Assembly (NCBI GenBank): GCA_034231615.1
Contig: CM067315.1
Location: 34,898,059 to 34,962,058, forward strand
Length of the DNA: 64,000 nucleotides
From: Meghimatium bilineatum
Taxonomy: Eukaryota > Mollusca > Gastropoda > Stylommatophora > Philomycidae
Reading direction: 5' to 3'
Below the pieces are notes generated by a model. That model had not been told where the DNA came from and searched no databases. It saw nothing but the letters and a program-made list of their open reading frames with translations. Shown in pieces: positions 54,601 through 61,874 of the stretch (within the stretch, counting starts at the first letter, position 1; every line of letters begins with the position of its first letter). The position numbers were made by a program, and so were the translations under genes.

Positions 54601-57600
54601 TATATGTGATTATCAATCAATCAATAAACCCGTAACCCTCCAGGGTCGTAGGGGTACCACATTGGATGCTTCAGCACACAGAGTCCTCCAGCAAATTCTG
54701 TCCTCCGCAATGCGGATGAGTGTAGAAATATCTTGCAGTGTCCATTCCTTGATGTTATATATGTGATTATATTGTTCAATGAATTTATACAACTATTTTA
54801 GGTTGCATATTTGTACATGTACATATCTATATTTTAATGCATGTATATATCTTCATGTGGGTGAATGTTTATGTAAGAAAATATGTTAATGCATTCTCCG
54901 CATTTCTGACAAATATACTCTGCTGGCAGAAGAGTCGGTCATATCCTGTTCTGAGGTGTAGAGTGACAACTTGGTCTGGTCTACCCACAATTCGGTAAAT
55001 ACTTAATACAGTAGACAGGTTACGGAAGAAAACTTCCAATATAAAATAATAGAAAATAACAATAAAACAAAGAACAAACACAATTGTTGGTGTGTCAGTC
55101 CTATTGGGACCTTTATGAAGACACAAAAACAGTTATGAAAACAAAACCCAACACATATAACCAAAATGGCTGGGAGAATTATTACTCTCACCAAAAAAAT
55201 CATCACCCAGTAACAGATCCAGCGCAACACAATAGGACAGACATGTTGACAATTGTATTTTTTCTTTGTTTTGTTATCTATTTACAGTTTTCTTCAGTAG
55301 TCTGTCTACCATATTAAGTATTTACCTCTACTTGTTTGGCTGCTATTTTTCCATTTTTATCGGACATCATCAGATATTTGGGTTATTTATATTCACAATT
55401 TGGTAGTAATTTTGTGTTGGGAGTTGACTCAATTGCTTTAATCATGTTTCTTTTGATGGTATGTTAATCGCACATCTGGTATATCAGCAGCGCTCCCTCC
55501 TTAGATGATCTACTTTCTGATTTCCAGGCATTACACAAAGCGATGGTATCCACTGCATAGGTAAGTAATGATCTAATTATACTCAACTTTTCTTGGCTGT
55601 TGTAATTATCTAGGCAATATTTTACACCAGCAGGTCTACCAATGATTACTAAATGGTCACGGCGCATAGCTACTTGTGGCAGAAATTGAGTATGGTACTT
55701 TGGCTAAGAGAGAGATGTGCCTATGTATTTCTTCGTTGCAGCCTGACAATGGCTTATAAACAATCGAAACATATTCTGTACAAAACATCACTTTTTAATT
55801 GCTGTTGAATTTGGACAATGAACAAACAATAAGATAGAATTGATGTCTTTGAGATGTGGATATACAGAAGAATTGGGAGAACATCATGGAAAGAGAAGCA
55901 AAAAAAAGAGGTTCTAACAATACTTAGCATGAAGAAAAAATTATTAAAGAAAATAAAGATCAAGCAAATAAAATATTTTGAACACATTAAAAGACAATTT
56001 TTGAACCCTTTTTGTAACAACAATAGTACTTACGCAGAACACAGGTTTCTGAAAGTTTCACTTGAACATGACGGACTATCACTAAAACTAAGGGGTTATG
56101 AGGTTTTAAAATACATGACACCTTGCTGACGACTACTTGAGGGTTTAGTCGAAAGGAGGCGAGCAAGAGGTAGGCAGAGATACAAGTAGGAGAGTAACGT
56201 CACAAGATGGACAGGTTAGTCTAGCTGAGTGCACCACCAAAACAAGAGACAGGTCTGTTGCAATGTGCTATTAATATTTTAAACTAAAAATTGCGCATAT
56301 TTCTGGACATACAGCCATTTTTTATGACTTCTGGTTTTTCTGCATGTGTTTACTCTTTTGGCGTAACGTTTTTATTTATTGAGTTATTGATTTCAAAATC
56401 GGAGACAATAGAGATAAATGGATGTTGATATGATGGTGTTATTTGCTTGCGTGTGTCAAGTGTTATGTTGTGTACAATCAAATTCGAAATTGTGGACAAA
56501 CACACATTAAGAACTTACTGCATCAAGGTCATGTGCAGACCTAGTTGTAGAAAACAGCTCCTCAAATTCCTCGTGGTAAATGACTTCATTTACATAACTA
56601 GTAAATATTATAAACATCTCTATCAAACACCATATGTTGGTCTACAGTAACTGAAACACTAAAGCTTTTTAAAATTTGTCCTTTTCTGAATCGTAATCCG
56701 TGAAGAAATAGTGAAAAATGGTGGCATATCCAGCCCAGTTTCCAAACATGAAAGGTCAAATAAATTACACATACTATCTATATTTTCTGAGCTCTGGAGA
56801 TGAGGCATATTATAATTTTAAATTAGTCTGGCAAGCCAATAAAAATGGCCTGGCGTGCAGTATTTGTCCCACCTCAGTTGTAGAAACCCAGCTTTCAAAA
56901 AGATCAAGTTAGAACAAGTGTTTGTGTGAAACGCTTCTACATACCACTTATCTAATGGCATAAAACAAGAAAATGGGAGTGTTTGAAAGAATTAATTTGT
57001 AGTAACTAGCAGACATATACTGATAAAAAATAAGAGTTAACAGTATGTTGAGATAAACAAGTCTTAAAATTGAGGTGACATACCTCCATCTTCTGGTGGT
57101 TTCTCAAACTGTTCACTGACTTCCTCATCTTTCTCCTCTTCTACATCAACTGAATTGTACAAATAGGAAGATAATAGGATTAATATGACAACGAGGTACA
57201 GGCTAAGCAAATGTGGCCTCTTTTTTAATGAAACAAATATGTACATTATTTAACAAAAAGAAATATCAATAAAGATGCATTTCACAGAAGTCTACTTGCA
57301 GATCAATTGATCTGCTCGCTACACACTAAAAGCCCCTCCGCTGAATGGCCCTGTAGGACAGGCCTCAGCATATCACGAAGTTGGAAGCATACATAGCAAT
57401 TTATATCCAAGGTCACGAAATCTGAATGAAACTGCACATAATATTAAAACATTGGACTTATTACGTGATAAGGACACATTTGCTTAACATGTACAGGCAC
57501 CATCAATATTATAGTATATATTTCTAAAACTGAATCACAAAAGTGTACTAAGGAAACTGAAAATGTTATCTGGAGTAGTAAATTTGTTGCATACTTCCTC

Positions 57601-60600
57601 ATTCTGTTGGAGTCATATAAGCTGATTTGGATTTCTAAAATGAATGATGAGGTGGTCAACAACACAGAAGCAGTTGTAGAGTTTGGCAATCAGAGGTTTT
57701 TTGGCAATCAGAGGTTTTTTAAATAGCCAGTTTTATTCTTTGTGGTACAGTAGATAGTTCTATGTTTTTTACAAATTGTCAAGAGGGGCACATATTAGCG
57801 CAACTAATTCCAAACACACCATACATGTGCTGTTTGAGTCTGCTGTGGCCTGTATTCAACCTAAAAATTATTTATCATTTATTCCAAACGTGGATTATCA
57901 TCTTTTTGTCTGAATGGATGAGTTGAGTCAATGTCATGTTTATTAATCTTGAGTCAATGTCATGTTTATTAACGCCGGACTTCATTTCTGGAAATGAAAC
58001 AGAATCATCTATTGTTTCTAACTGACGTCCAATTTTGACTAGCTGTTCAATTCATAGGTGCGATTTTAAGTGGAATATGACTCGTCATCACAACTCCTGC
58101 CAATTAAGCAGTATTTTGAAGAACATGTGTTGTCTTGGTTTACAGCTTAGCAATAGGCTGACAATTTCACAATTCAAGCATGGTGTTTTTGGGGGTCATT
58201 TTGCATTGACAATCACACACAAACAACCCCCCCCCCCAATCTGTCTCATGAGTTGTTTATTAGGTAAGAGATTTTTGCTAGAATGGTCCTGAAATTCAGA
58301 AAGGCATTTGCCCTACTTGATTCTAGACAGTATATAGTCTAGAGAACGGAGATTTGTATTTATGGAAATGACCAAACACATCCATTTGTATTTAATATGT
58401 TTAGTGTTTTACCAATTCTGAATAGTGGACATCTAGAGTCATATTGTTGGTAGAAGAGTCGTGAGTCACAAGCTGCTTAGAATTGCACATATAGTAAGTA
58501 CACTGGCCTTTCACTAATCTGAATGCTGAATTATGTTGCTGTATGGGCAGTTATGTACATGGTCACAAAGTTAATATTCTTTGCTCTCTTTTCACACTGG
58601 CAACATGCAGGGGAAACATATATTCACTAGTTAAAATATGAAATGTGTTATCTATTATCTTCACTCACCTCCTTCTAAAGCTACACCCAACACACTGCTC
58701 TCCATGCGACCCAACTCTAGTAGGGCAGAGCCACAACAATAATATGCATCTGCACAATCTCTGGACAGTTCTCCACAAGACTTTACCCTGGAGACAAGAA
58801 AAGATTTGCACAGCATGATTATCAGCATACATTTTATTGAAATTAAACTTGTGTGAGAGCCAAACTAATTGCAGGGGAATGCACAGAAGATAAGTTTAAT
58901 TTTGAGCATCAGAGCTCAGACATATTCCATTAGGTTTCTATCATCACCACCAAAGGATTATCAATGAATATTGTGTCAACTTACAAAGGCAATCACGGAT
59001 CTCAACAACTCGTATCTCCTGTATCTTCAATCAGGATATTTATATACGTTACCATGCCATATGTTTAGTATTTTTTTCAGGCTCTCTCCAATTTTCACAT
59101 TGTTTTCCAAACTCTCCTGTCTCAGCATATTGCTTTTCCCAACATTGGTTTTGAAGATAGCAACAGTGTTGCTGTAGAACACCATGTAGAAAGCAAATGC
59201 CAGGCCATTCATGATATATTTTGCAGTATCAGTTATTTAATCTACAGCACACTTGATAAGTTTCAGAAGCACAATTGCACCTAAGATAAAAAAAAATTAA
59301 AAAATAAAAGTATGAGTCTTATGTATGTTTCTTCAGAACTTCACTCAGCACTAAGAGTAGAAACCAATGTTCTTCAGTTTGAGCGGTGTGTTACTGTTCT
59401 TTATAAATCTTTCATCTAAGACTCAGCCATGCCCCCCTCTGATGATTGTCCTAAGAAGAATCACTTGGTTTTGTGTGTTGGTCATCTAATGCTTATTTTA
59501 AAGCTTGTAGTGGCACCTTATTCTCATTCGTACTAAGTACACATCAGATATAAACCCATATTCTTATTGAGCTTCTTTCTGCATTTCATATACCGGACAT
59601 TCCTGAAGAATATGCTCTACTGTCTGAGGCCATCCATTCCTTGATATTAATCCACACGAATTCCCCCCACCACACAAAAGATTGTTTTAGACAGGGAGTT
59701 GGCCGGATGCACTCTGCTAGACTAACGTATCCATCTTGTGATGTTTCCCACTTATATCTCTGCACACCTCTTGCTCATCTACCCTTGACTTTACCCTCAA
59801 GTAATGTCTTAAAAATTTGTTTACCAGCAATCCAGAGAGTACTTGTTCGCCATCACCGAGGGTGCATGCAAAATTTTATACATTGATATCGCGGACTTAA
59901 AAAATTTGTATAAAATCGATCTAGCGCGAGAGAGCATTGAAACTTACTGTGTTGTAACGACTGCACTTTCTGAATGAATTTGAAAGCTCCAGAGTTATTT
60001 CAAATGCAAAATGCTACTTATAATGCTAGGCCTAGATTTACATTAATTTCTATACATCCTACAATATTACTTTCGAAATCTTTTATATTTCATGATAAAA
60101 ACACATCTACAATGTCTATGTATTCCACAAGTGCCACAATTTTTACACACATTATTGCAATAGGTATTACTGTTTTACTGATCTATCATAACAATTGTCG
60201 AAAATTGTCAGGAAAGTGCTAACACTACATTTGAAATATATCACCAAAGTAAACAGCAAAATAAAATATAGAAAACACCAAAATATATACAAATACTAGA
60301 TTCTCAGCCAATAAACAGAATTTTCCCCATCTTTATTACCCCCCCATAATTTTCACTTTGACCAATTTTTTTGGCAATTCACTCCAGTTCTTTTACCACT
60401 GATATACAATGTGAAAACCAATGAACAAAAATATAAAAAACCCGCCGAAGACGGATGTGTCGGGCCATTGGTGCAAATAAAACGGCGACAACGCATTTCC
60501 ATTCTCTGGACTACATCCTGCTGGAAATCTAGTACGGCCATTGTTCTGCTACAAGAGAGATCTGGCAGGAGTTTGAGAAATGAACGCTGAAGAAGAAATA

Positions 60601-61442
60601 TAAAAAACAGTACGCACCAAGAAAAGCCACAGGAGTGACCAGAAGACACAAAATTAGAAACAATGTCATAAGAGAAAGAATGGGTGTCATATCAATTCTA
60701 CAACAGATACAATGGTTTGGTCATCTGGGAAGAATGCAGTGTGATTCATTAGTTTATAAAGCATATATGAAGAGAGGAGAAGCAGAAAGAAGAGCCAAGG
60801 GTAGGCCTAGAGTACGCTGGATCGACAACATCAAAGAGACATTACACGAACACCAAATGACATTATCTGAAGCTGTCAGAAAAGCGAGAACAAGAACATT
60901 GTATCTCCCTCGACACACGTAAAGGGTAAAAGAGGGAGGAAAGAAGAAGACACACCAAAATAAATTATATTTATATATCACATTTACATAAAGTTTGCTA
61001 GCTGAAATAATAATATAGTATTATTCATTCATTCTCCTTTTGCGCTGAAGTTAGCGCATAGGGCAGAGGTCAGATCTCTCCAATTCTGTCTGTTCAAATC
61101 TTGAATAGTATGAATATTGGTTGTTTTACTTTATCTAAGTATTGTTGTTCTGAGTGTTTATTTTGGTCTACCCTTTGCTCTTTTGCCTGTAGGTATTCAT
61201 TCAAGAGATTGGTGGTGTATTCTGTTGGTGTCTGCGCGTAGAACATGCCGATGTAGGACCAACGGCGTTTTCTGATATCTGTGATGAAATTTTGATGTGT
61301 ATATAGTATTACACTGGGCACAAATACTTACAACAGCTGTACAGCTTCCTCATACAAATTGACAGCCTTAGGTATTTCGCCACATACCATACTTCTTGTA
61401 CCCTGAGCTAGCAAGTCTGAAGCTGTTTTGATGGCTTCAATT
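27506..61442 (-). CDS. NASP: NASP-type histone chaperone gene (15 coding exons found; first exon missing)
   Basis: Nuclear autoantigenic sperm protein family: an H3-H4 (and linker histone) chaperone of the SHNi-TPR group (NASP/Sim3/Hif1), acting mainly in the nucleus. Fifteen exons with GT/AG borders join in one frame to a stop at 27506-27508, giving 944 residues, against about 790 for long human NASP. In order they give the first [21 protein letters not shown], the acidic insert of about 570 residues, [15 protein letters not shown], TPRs with [20 protein letters not shown], a coiled coil ([26 protein letters not shown]), [13 protein letters not shown] as nuclear localisation signal, and an acidic Ala-rich end. 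The start codon exon, upstream of 61442, was not recognised. The gene converges on the oxidase gene, with stop codons 4.2 kb apart. Confidence 0.95.
27545..28506. other. NASP last intron: nothing recognised
   Basis: AT-rich, no repeat family identified. Confidence 0.5.
28507..28668 (-). CDS. NASP: NASP coding exon c14
   Basis: It encodes [20 protein letters not shown], completing the basic nuclear localisation signal, then a Glu/Asp-rich stretch ending [11 protein letters not shown]. Borders are ATTACAG and GTAAGT. Confidence 0.92.
28723..29033. repeat. SINE B (minus, internally deleted) and SINE B (plus)
   Basis: Positions 28723-28830 are a minus-strand copy lacking its middle. Positions 28890-29033 are a plus-strand copy from GAAGACGAATGTGTTGGGCC to AACTAACGCCAAAG. 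They sit between exons c14 and c13. Confidence 0.82.
29133..29168 (-). CDS. NASP: NASP coding exon c13 (36 bp): start of the nuclear localisation signal
   Basis: It encodes [12 protein letters not shown], matching human VTDISHLVRKK. Borders are TCAACAG and GTGAGT. It is too short for an ORF search but unmistakable in context. Confidence 0.93.
29225..29375 (+). mobile_element. LINE fragment, relative of 8985-9345
   Basis: It shares AGCAAATAGAACAAGAAGAG, GATTACAAGAACTG(C/T)TGGAAC and the end ACGTGCCAT(G)-like tail, with a large internal deletion. Confidence 0.65.
29476..29607 (+). repeat. SINE A, 5' truncated, perfect 11-bp target-site duplication
   Basis: AGTCTTTTCTT flanks it at 29465-29475 and 29608-29618. 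Only the 3' 132 bp are present, starting ACGCTGAAGTCGGATGTGTC. Truncation with an intact duplication indicates incomplete reverse transcription at insertion. Confidence 0.93.
29715..29793. repeat. 26-bp tandem repeat, 3 copies
   Basis: The unit is ATGTGTCCCAATCACTGCAA plus AATGAG. Confidence 0.9.
29800..31148. other. NASP intron between c13 and c12, remainder: nothing recognised
   Basis: Mostly AT-rich. A more GC-rich, clearly different patch at about 30510-30700 (CATGGCAGCAACTACTAGGC onward) looks like an inserted repeat, but no partner copy is in the window. Confidence 0.45.
31149..31223 (-). CDS. NASP: NASP coding exon c12
   Basis: It encodes [20 protein letters not shown] then DDNVE. 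Borders are TATCAG and GTAATT. It is polar and poorly conserved, as in this part of other NASP proteins. Confidence 0.85.
31345..31830 (-). repeat. Family D copy, old
   Basis: The reverse complement opens with GGCAGAGACTGGACTTCTAG and contains GGCATTCCAGT...CTAGGATTA-type blocks matching 18770-19370. Confidence 0.65.
31835..32655. other. NASP intron between c12 and c11, first part: nothing recognised
   Basis: No repeat family or conserved frame identified. Confidence 0.45.
32660..32970. repeat. Family E copy, inverted relative to 25265-25810
   Basis: It contains CTGTCCTTTGACTCAATGTC, ACCAAGATAGGGTCCACTGT, CATACTGGTTATGCTGAACT and CATGTAACCAAATGTTCAAG in the reverse-complement order of the 25.5-kb copy. 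Confidence 0.78.
33391..33477 (-). CDS. NASP: NASP coding exon c11: coiled coil
   Basis: It encodes [20 protein letters not shown] then ALASSALTK. The acceptor is TTCCAG; the donor GTTATC is weak but in phase. Confidence 0.88.
33604..33659. repeat. CA/TA microsatellite
   Basis: (CA)n followed by a long (TA)n run. Confidence 0.95.
33871..34029 (-). repeat. SINE B, full length, 13-bp target-site duplication
   Basis: ACTAGTGAGATTT flanks it at 33858-33870 and 34030-34042. Confidence 0.93.
34388..34470 (-). CDS. NASP: NASP coding exon c10: coiled coil
   Basis: It encodes [20 protein letters not shown] then IPEIKTK, matching human EYKKEIEELKELLPEIREK. The donor is GTACAG. Confidence 0.92.
34557..34722 (+). 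repeat. SINE A 5' part, old
   Basis: It runs from GGGAGGCAAAGTATAGCAAA through GTAGGAGGCGACTAAAG to CATGCTCATGTTAGATGTGC. The 3' end is missing. Confidence 0.75.
34990..35430 (+). repeat. Family D copy
   Basis: It contains CCTGGACTTCTATAGTTCAG, CATGTCATAGGAGGCGA and one single unit of the segment that is amplified at 16282-16885 (GTCACCATTGCAGATGGATC). Confidence 0.75.
35465..35600 (-). repeat. SINE B copy, 3' end damaged
   Basis: The reverse complement keeps TCTCTAAACTATGTCCTGCT, GGAAATCTAGTATGAAC and the Alu-sized body, but the GAAGAAG tail is lost. Confidence 0.78.
35798..35848 (-). CDS. NASP: NASP coding exon c9 (51 bp)
   Basis: It encodes [16 protein letters not shown] after a shared Glu codon. 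Borders are TTGCAG and GTGAGG. Confidence 0.86.
35849..36384. other. NASP intron c9-c8: nothing recognised
   Basis: No repeat family identified. Confidence 0.5.
36385..36573 (-). CDS. NASP: NASP coding exon c8: SHNi-TPR core
   Basis: It encodes [20 protein letters not shown], then [20 protein letters not shown] and [12 protein letters not shown]. This is the most conserved part, equal to human [20 protein letters not shown]. The donor is GTGGGT. Confidence 0.96.
36930..37370 (+). mobile_element. LINE fragments
   Basis: Positions 36940-37020 encode [17 protein letters not shown], the classic ORF2 LLYGCE(S/T)W block. Positions 37255-37350 encode [15 protein letters not shown] and then match the LINE 3' end of 41505-41690 (GTGGCACCCCTACAACCATG). 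Exon c7 begins just after it. Confidence 0.75.
37402..37475 (-). CDS. NASP: NASP coding exon c7
   Basis: It encodes [20 protein letters not shown] then SMET, matching human [20 protein letters not shown]. Borders are CAACAG and GTACAA. Confidence 0.92.
37476..38160. other. NASP intron c7-c6, first part: nothing recognised
   Basis: No repeat family identified. Confidence 0.45.
38161..38399 (+). repeat. SINE A copy with small deletions
   Basis: It runs from GCACGTGTGTTGCCATGAGG to GAACGAACGCAGAAGA. CAGTTTTT stands on both sides, a probable target-site duplication with a stuttering T run. Confidence 0.88.
38795..38945. repeat. Family E, left part only
   Basis: GTGGGTCTCACCAATGGCCC to CGTCATCTATACAATTAT matches 25285-25410. 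Confidence 0.75.
39460..40150. repeat. Direct repeat pair about 500 bp apart
   Basis: Positions 39460-39580 and 39960-40075 share GATCACGTTTGTTTTT, AAGATACAGAAGAGTTTGAA and a following TATGTTTACC. A TATA-like ATATAAGG lies between them at about 39870. The pair could be remnants of a repeat-flanked mobile element, but there is no coding evidence. Confidence 0.6.
40213..40389. mobile_element. Small MITE-like element flanked by TA
   Basis: AGACCTCTGTACAGAA at the left and TTTTCTGTACACAGGTCT at the right are imperfect inverted repeats. TA stands outside each end. This is compatible with a Tc1/mariner-type non-autonomous element of about 177 bp. Confidence 0.6.
40400..41085. other. NASP intron c7-c6: GC-rich motif with ATG and splice donor, otherwise unassigned
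   Basis: AAATGGCGCCGTG at about 40718-40730 resembles a YY1-type initiator motif. ATG at 40844-40846 is followed directly by GTAAGT. No downstream exon could be attached. Confidence 0.25.
41090..41480. repeat. Family E, right part
   Basis: GTACTGTGCAGCACTGAGGA through GTCAAAGGGCATGAGCCCAT and AACCAACCAACC, in the same direction as 25265-25810. Confidence 0.82.
41505..41690 (+). mobile_element. LINE 3' end, best copy
   Basis: It encodes [20 protein letters not shown] then [20 protein letters not shown] and a stop. This is followed by GGGTTATGGG and an (ATTG)n tail. Shorter copies lie at 3137, 17387, 24645, 37255 and 54613. Confidence 0.88.
41878..41939 (-). CDS. NASP: NASP coding exon c6
   Basis: It encodes [20 protein letters not shown], matching human GNLELAWDMLDLAKIIF. 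The donor is GTAAGT. Confidence 0.93.
42480..42640. repeat. Dispersed repeat, copy 1 (partner at 50800-50960)
   Basis: TATCACACACGCACAAA, ACCAATATATGCAAATTTAA and CAGCCACCAATGATTGTG match the 50.8-kb copy in the same order, with small gaps. The family is unknown. Confidence 0.75.
42782..42910 (+). repeat. SINE B, 5' truncated, 12-bp target-site duplication
   Basis: GATTATACACAA flanks it at 42770-42781 and 42911-42922. The first 25 or so bases of the family are missing. Confidence 0.92.
42925..44263. other. NASP intron c6-c5, remainder: nothing recognised
   Basis: AT-rich, no repeat family identified. Confidence 0.45.
44264..44337 (-). CDS. NASP: NASP coding exon c5: short acidic exon
   Basis: It encodes [20 protein letters not shown] then EKEE. 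Borders are TTGTAG and GTAAGG. Phases fit c4 and c6, though a purely acidic exon could be alternatively spliced. Confidence 0.87.
44338..45450. other. NASP intron c5-c4, first part: nothing recognised
   Basis: No repeat family identified. Confidence 0.45.
45451..45811. repeat. Local duplication of about 159 bp at a 202-bp offset
   Basis: Positions 45451-45609 and 45653-45811 are nearly identical (AAATAAACCT, ATGCCACGATCAAACACTAG, then TTAACG(T/C)TACGAAC). They are separated by 43 bp of unique sequence. Confidence 0.92.
46210..46535 (+). repeat. Two SINE A copies in a row
   Basis: Positions 46210-46362 are an old, internally deleted copy. Positions 46403-46535 are a 5'-truncated copy from TTATGCTGAAGTTGGATGTG to AAACGCAGAAGA. 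Confidence 0.8.
46965..47140 (-). repeat. SINE A copy, old
   Basis: The reverse complement contains GCCTGAAAGGAAAGTAGAGA, AGTGACCCTGAAGCCAGATG and GGACTACATCCT; the tail is lost. Confidence 0.72.
47145..48309. other. NASP intron directly downstream of the acidic exon: nothing recognised
   Basis: AT-rich, no repeat family identified. Confidence 0.5.
48310..49917 (-). CDS. NASP: NASP coding exon c4: 1.6-kb acidic exon
   Basis: One uninterrupted 535-codon frame. It opens [20 protein letters not shown], as in human EELREQVYDAMGE, and continues with Glu, Asp, Lys, Ser and Thr-rich low-complexity sequence. It ends [12 protein letters not shown] 30-bp (10-residue) tandem, [10 protein letters not shown], lies at about 49245-49375. 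This is the histone-binding acidic insert that splits the TPR array. Long antisense frames over it are by-products of its composition. Confidence 0.95.
50376..50447 (+). CDS. Candidate exon of an unknown gene, antisense to NASP (part 1)
   Basis: A 24-codon open block, [20 protein letters not shown] then DAMK, bounded by acceptor GAGCAG and donor AAG|GTGAAT. It lies within NASP intron c4-c3 on the other strand. I do not recognise the family. It could be the 3' end of a small nested gene, a pseudogene or chance. Confidence 0.35.
50519..50623 (+). CDS. Candidate exon of an unknown gene, antisense to NASP (part 2)
   Basis: It follows acceptor TTATTTAG and continues the frame of 50376-50447 for 34 codons, [20 protein letters not shown] to FTANLHVL and a TAG stop. 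Another frame is open from 50592 to about 50727 and ends at a GTAAGT donor, so the reading is ambiguous. The composition looks protein-like rather than intronic. Confidence 0.35.
   Translation, partial: FHSSEYTECRVELAPNMTLRLVSKNDFTANLHVL
50800..50960. repeat. Dispersed repeat, copy 2 (partner at 42480-42640)
   Basis: TATCACACACGTACAAAAAT, ACCAATATATGCAGAATTAA and TAGCCACCAACAAT. The stretch just before it (GTGAAAAACGTCTTACCA) recurs at 54547-54565. Confidence 0.72.
51225..52660 (-). mobile_element. Decayed LINE with reverse transcriptase and C-terminal region (Jockey-like)
   Basis: The minus strand shows the RT core [20 protein letters not shown] followed by LLSKSSLQ (about 52400-52290). 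Further down, around 51980-51910, is [18 protein letters not shown], then an RNase H-like stretch, and a Lys/Arg-rich end near 51430-51227 ([19 protein letters not shown]). Many frame changes show it is dead. Confidence 0.82.
52945..53196 (-). repeat. SINE A copy
   Basis: The reverse complement runs from GCGCCCTTGTGATGCCGGAT to AACGAACGCAGTAGAA with several small deletions. Confidence 0.85.
53370..53790 (-). mobile_element. LINE ORF2 end, sister of 61875-62390
   Basis: The minus strand encodes [20 protein letters not shown] then [20 protein letters not shown]. After that the frame is lost, while DNA similarity to the 62-kb copy continues to about 53370. Confidence 0.85.
54011..54170 (+). repeat. 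SINE B, full length, 12-bp target-site duplication (reference copy)
   Basis: AGTAAGAGGAAC flanks it at 53999-54010 and 54171-54182. The body runs ACCGCCGAAGACGGATGTGT to GAACGCTGAAGAAGAAGA. The perfect duplication and near-consensus sequence suggest a young insertion. Confidence 0.95.
54613..54750 (-). mobile_element. LINE 3' terminal fragment
   Basis: The reverse complement matches 41540-41690, including GCTGAAGCATCCAATGTGGT, and ends in (ATTG)n. Confidence 0.82.
54869..54990 (-). mobile_element. LINE ORF2 C-terminal scrap
   Basis: The minus strand encodes [20 protein letters not shown], the LRTGHxRL block that precedes the terminal zinc-knuckle-like motif in RNase H-bearing LINEs. It stops at the edge of the inverted repeat at 54994. 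Confidence 0.65.
54994..55326. repeat. Long inverted repeat with arms of about 100-115 bp
   Basis: The left arm from 54994 (GGTAAATACTTAATACAGTA, GACAGGTTACGGAAGAAAAC, ACAATTGTTGGTGTGTCAGT) pairs with the right arm ending at 55326 (reverse complement GGTAAATACTTAATATGGTA and so on), with small gaps. The spacer is about 120 bp and has no ORF. It is possibly a fold-back or MITE-type element. Confidence 0.85.
55825..56270 (+). mobile_element. LINE ORF2 fragment, sister of 26500-27065
   Basis: It encodes [20 protein letters not shown] and [20 protein letters not shown]. After unrelated sequence (about 56010-56130) it resumes at [18 protein letters not shown]. The middle part may be an insertion. 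Confidence 0.8.
56280..57083. other. NASP intron c4-c3, end: nothing recognised
   Basis: No repeat family identified. Confidence 0.45.
57084..57149 (-). CDS. NASP: NASP coding exon c3: acidic linker
   Basis: It encodes [20 protein letters not shown] then DG. Splice borders are TTCAG and GTATGT, with phases matching both neighbours. Confidence 0.88.
57150..58030. other. NASP intron c3-c2, first part: only short local duplications
   Basis: TTTTTTGGCAATCAGAGG is doubled at about 57685-57720, and GAGTCAATGTCATGTTTATT is doubled at about 57914-57971. Otherwise nothing recognised. Confidence 0.55.
58085..58390 (-). repeat. Old SINE A and SINE B remnants
   Basis: Positions 58085-58200 follow SINE A (minus), including CATGCTTGAATTG and AAACCAAGACAACACAT. 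Positions 58310-58390 follow SINE B (minus). Both are weak. Confidence 0.45.
58669..58787 (-). CDS. NASP: NASP coding exon c2
   Basis: It encodes [20 protein letters not shown] then [19 protein letters not shown], nearly the human [22 protein letters not shown]. The donor is GTGAGT. Confidence 0.95.
59490..59835 (-). mobile_element. Two joined LINE scraps
   Basis: Positions 59490-59636 (minus) encode [20 protein letters not shown], a relative of the 4915-5342 LINE end. Positions 59640-59835 (minus) follow 56130-56250: [26 protein letters not shown]. Confidence 0.72.
59840..60428. other. NASP intron c2-c1, part: nothing recognised
   Basis: AT-rich, no repeat family identified. Confidence 0.45.
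60442..60595 (+). repeat. SINE B, full length, 13-bp target-site duplication
   Basis: AAATATAAAAAAC flanks it at 60429-60441 and 60596-60608. The head CCGCCGAAGACGGATGTGTC is intact. Confidence 0.94.
60605..60960 (+). mobile_element. LINE ORF2 C-terminal fragment, frame largely open
   Basis: An open frame at 60635-60922 encodes [49 protein letters not shown] and [10 protein letters not shown]. This is the typical ORF2 end with FGHxxRM and GRPRxRWxDNI. The tail is AGGAAAGAAGAAGACAC. It is 5' truncated. Confidence 0.85.
61332..61442 (-). CDS. NASP: NASP coding exon c1: first TPR
   Basis: It encodes [20 protein letters not shown] then [16 protein letters not shown]. This equals human [26 protein letters not shown]. 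The donor is GTAAGT and the acceptor TTTTACAG. It begins in mid-codon, so at least one coding exon lies upstream. Confidence 0.92.
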
Positions 61443-61531
61443 CTGTAAAACACAAATGTAATGTCAATTTAATTAAATATATTAAGTATTTTCATAATTC
61501 TGCAGTTAAAGATATTTTCAAACACATCTAC

Positions 61532-61637
61532 CTATGAAGACGTGTTGGACCATTGGTGTAAATAAAACTGGGACAACGCATTTCCATTTTTCTGCTACAA
61601 GAGAGATCAGATCCAGCTTGAGTTTGAATGATGAAAA
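61532..61637 (+). repeat. SINE B copy with internal deletion
   Basis: GAAGACGTGTTGGACCATTG to GAGTTTGAATGATGAAA. The central block is missing. It sits 90 bp upstream of exon c1. Confidence 0.82.
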
Positions 61638-61874
61638 ATAAACACTTTTGATGTCCCTTTTCTATCATCTTGGAAGGCACTACAGCGGTTTTCTGCAACC
61701 TCACCATTTACTTTTCTATGCTGTCACTTTATAAATTCTATTATGATCATAACACTTCTTGGCAAGACTATTTCACTGCCCATTGTATTATTTCATACAA
61801 AATCCAATTTTATCTCCGAAGTTATCATTATACTTTACCATTATTAAAAGATATGTAGACTAATTCAGTTAATT

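Noticed and set aside
55340-55375. Eroded hammerhead ribozyme (minus strand CTGATGA near 55370)
   Set aside because: The CTGATGA box is present, but the second core box (GAAA after a proper stem II) is not; chance is likely.
57064-57246. 60-residue ORF reading past exon c3
   Set aside because: The real exon is only 57084-57149; the rest is intron read-through.
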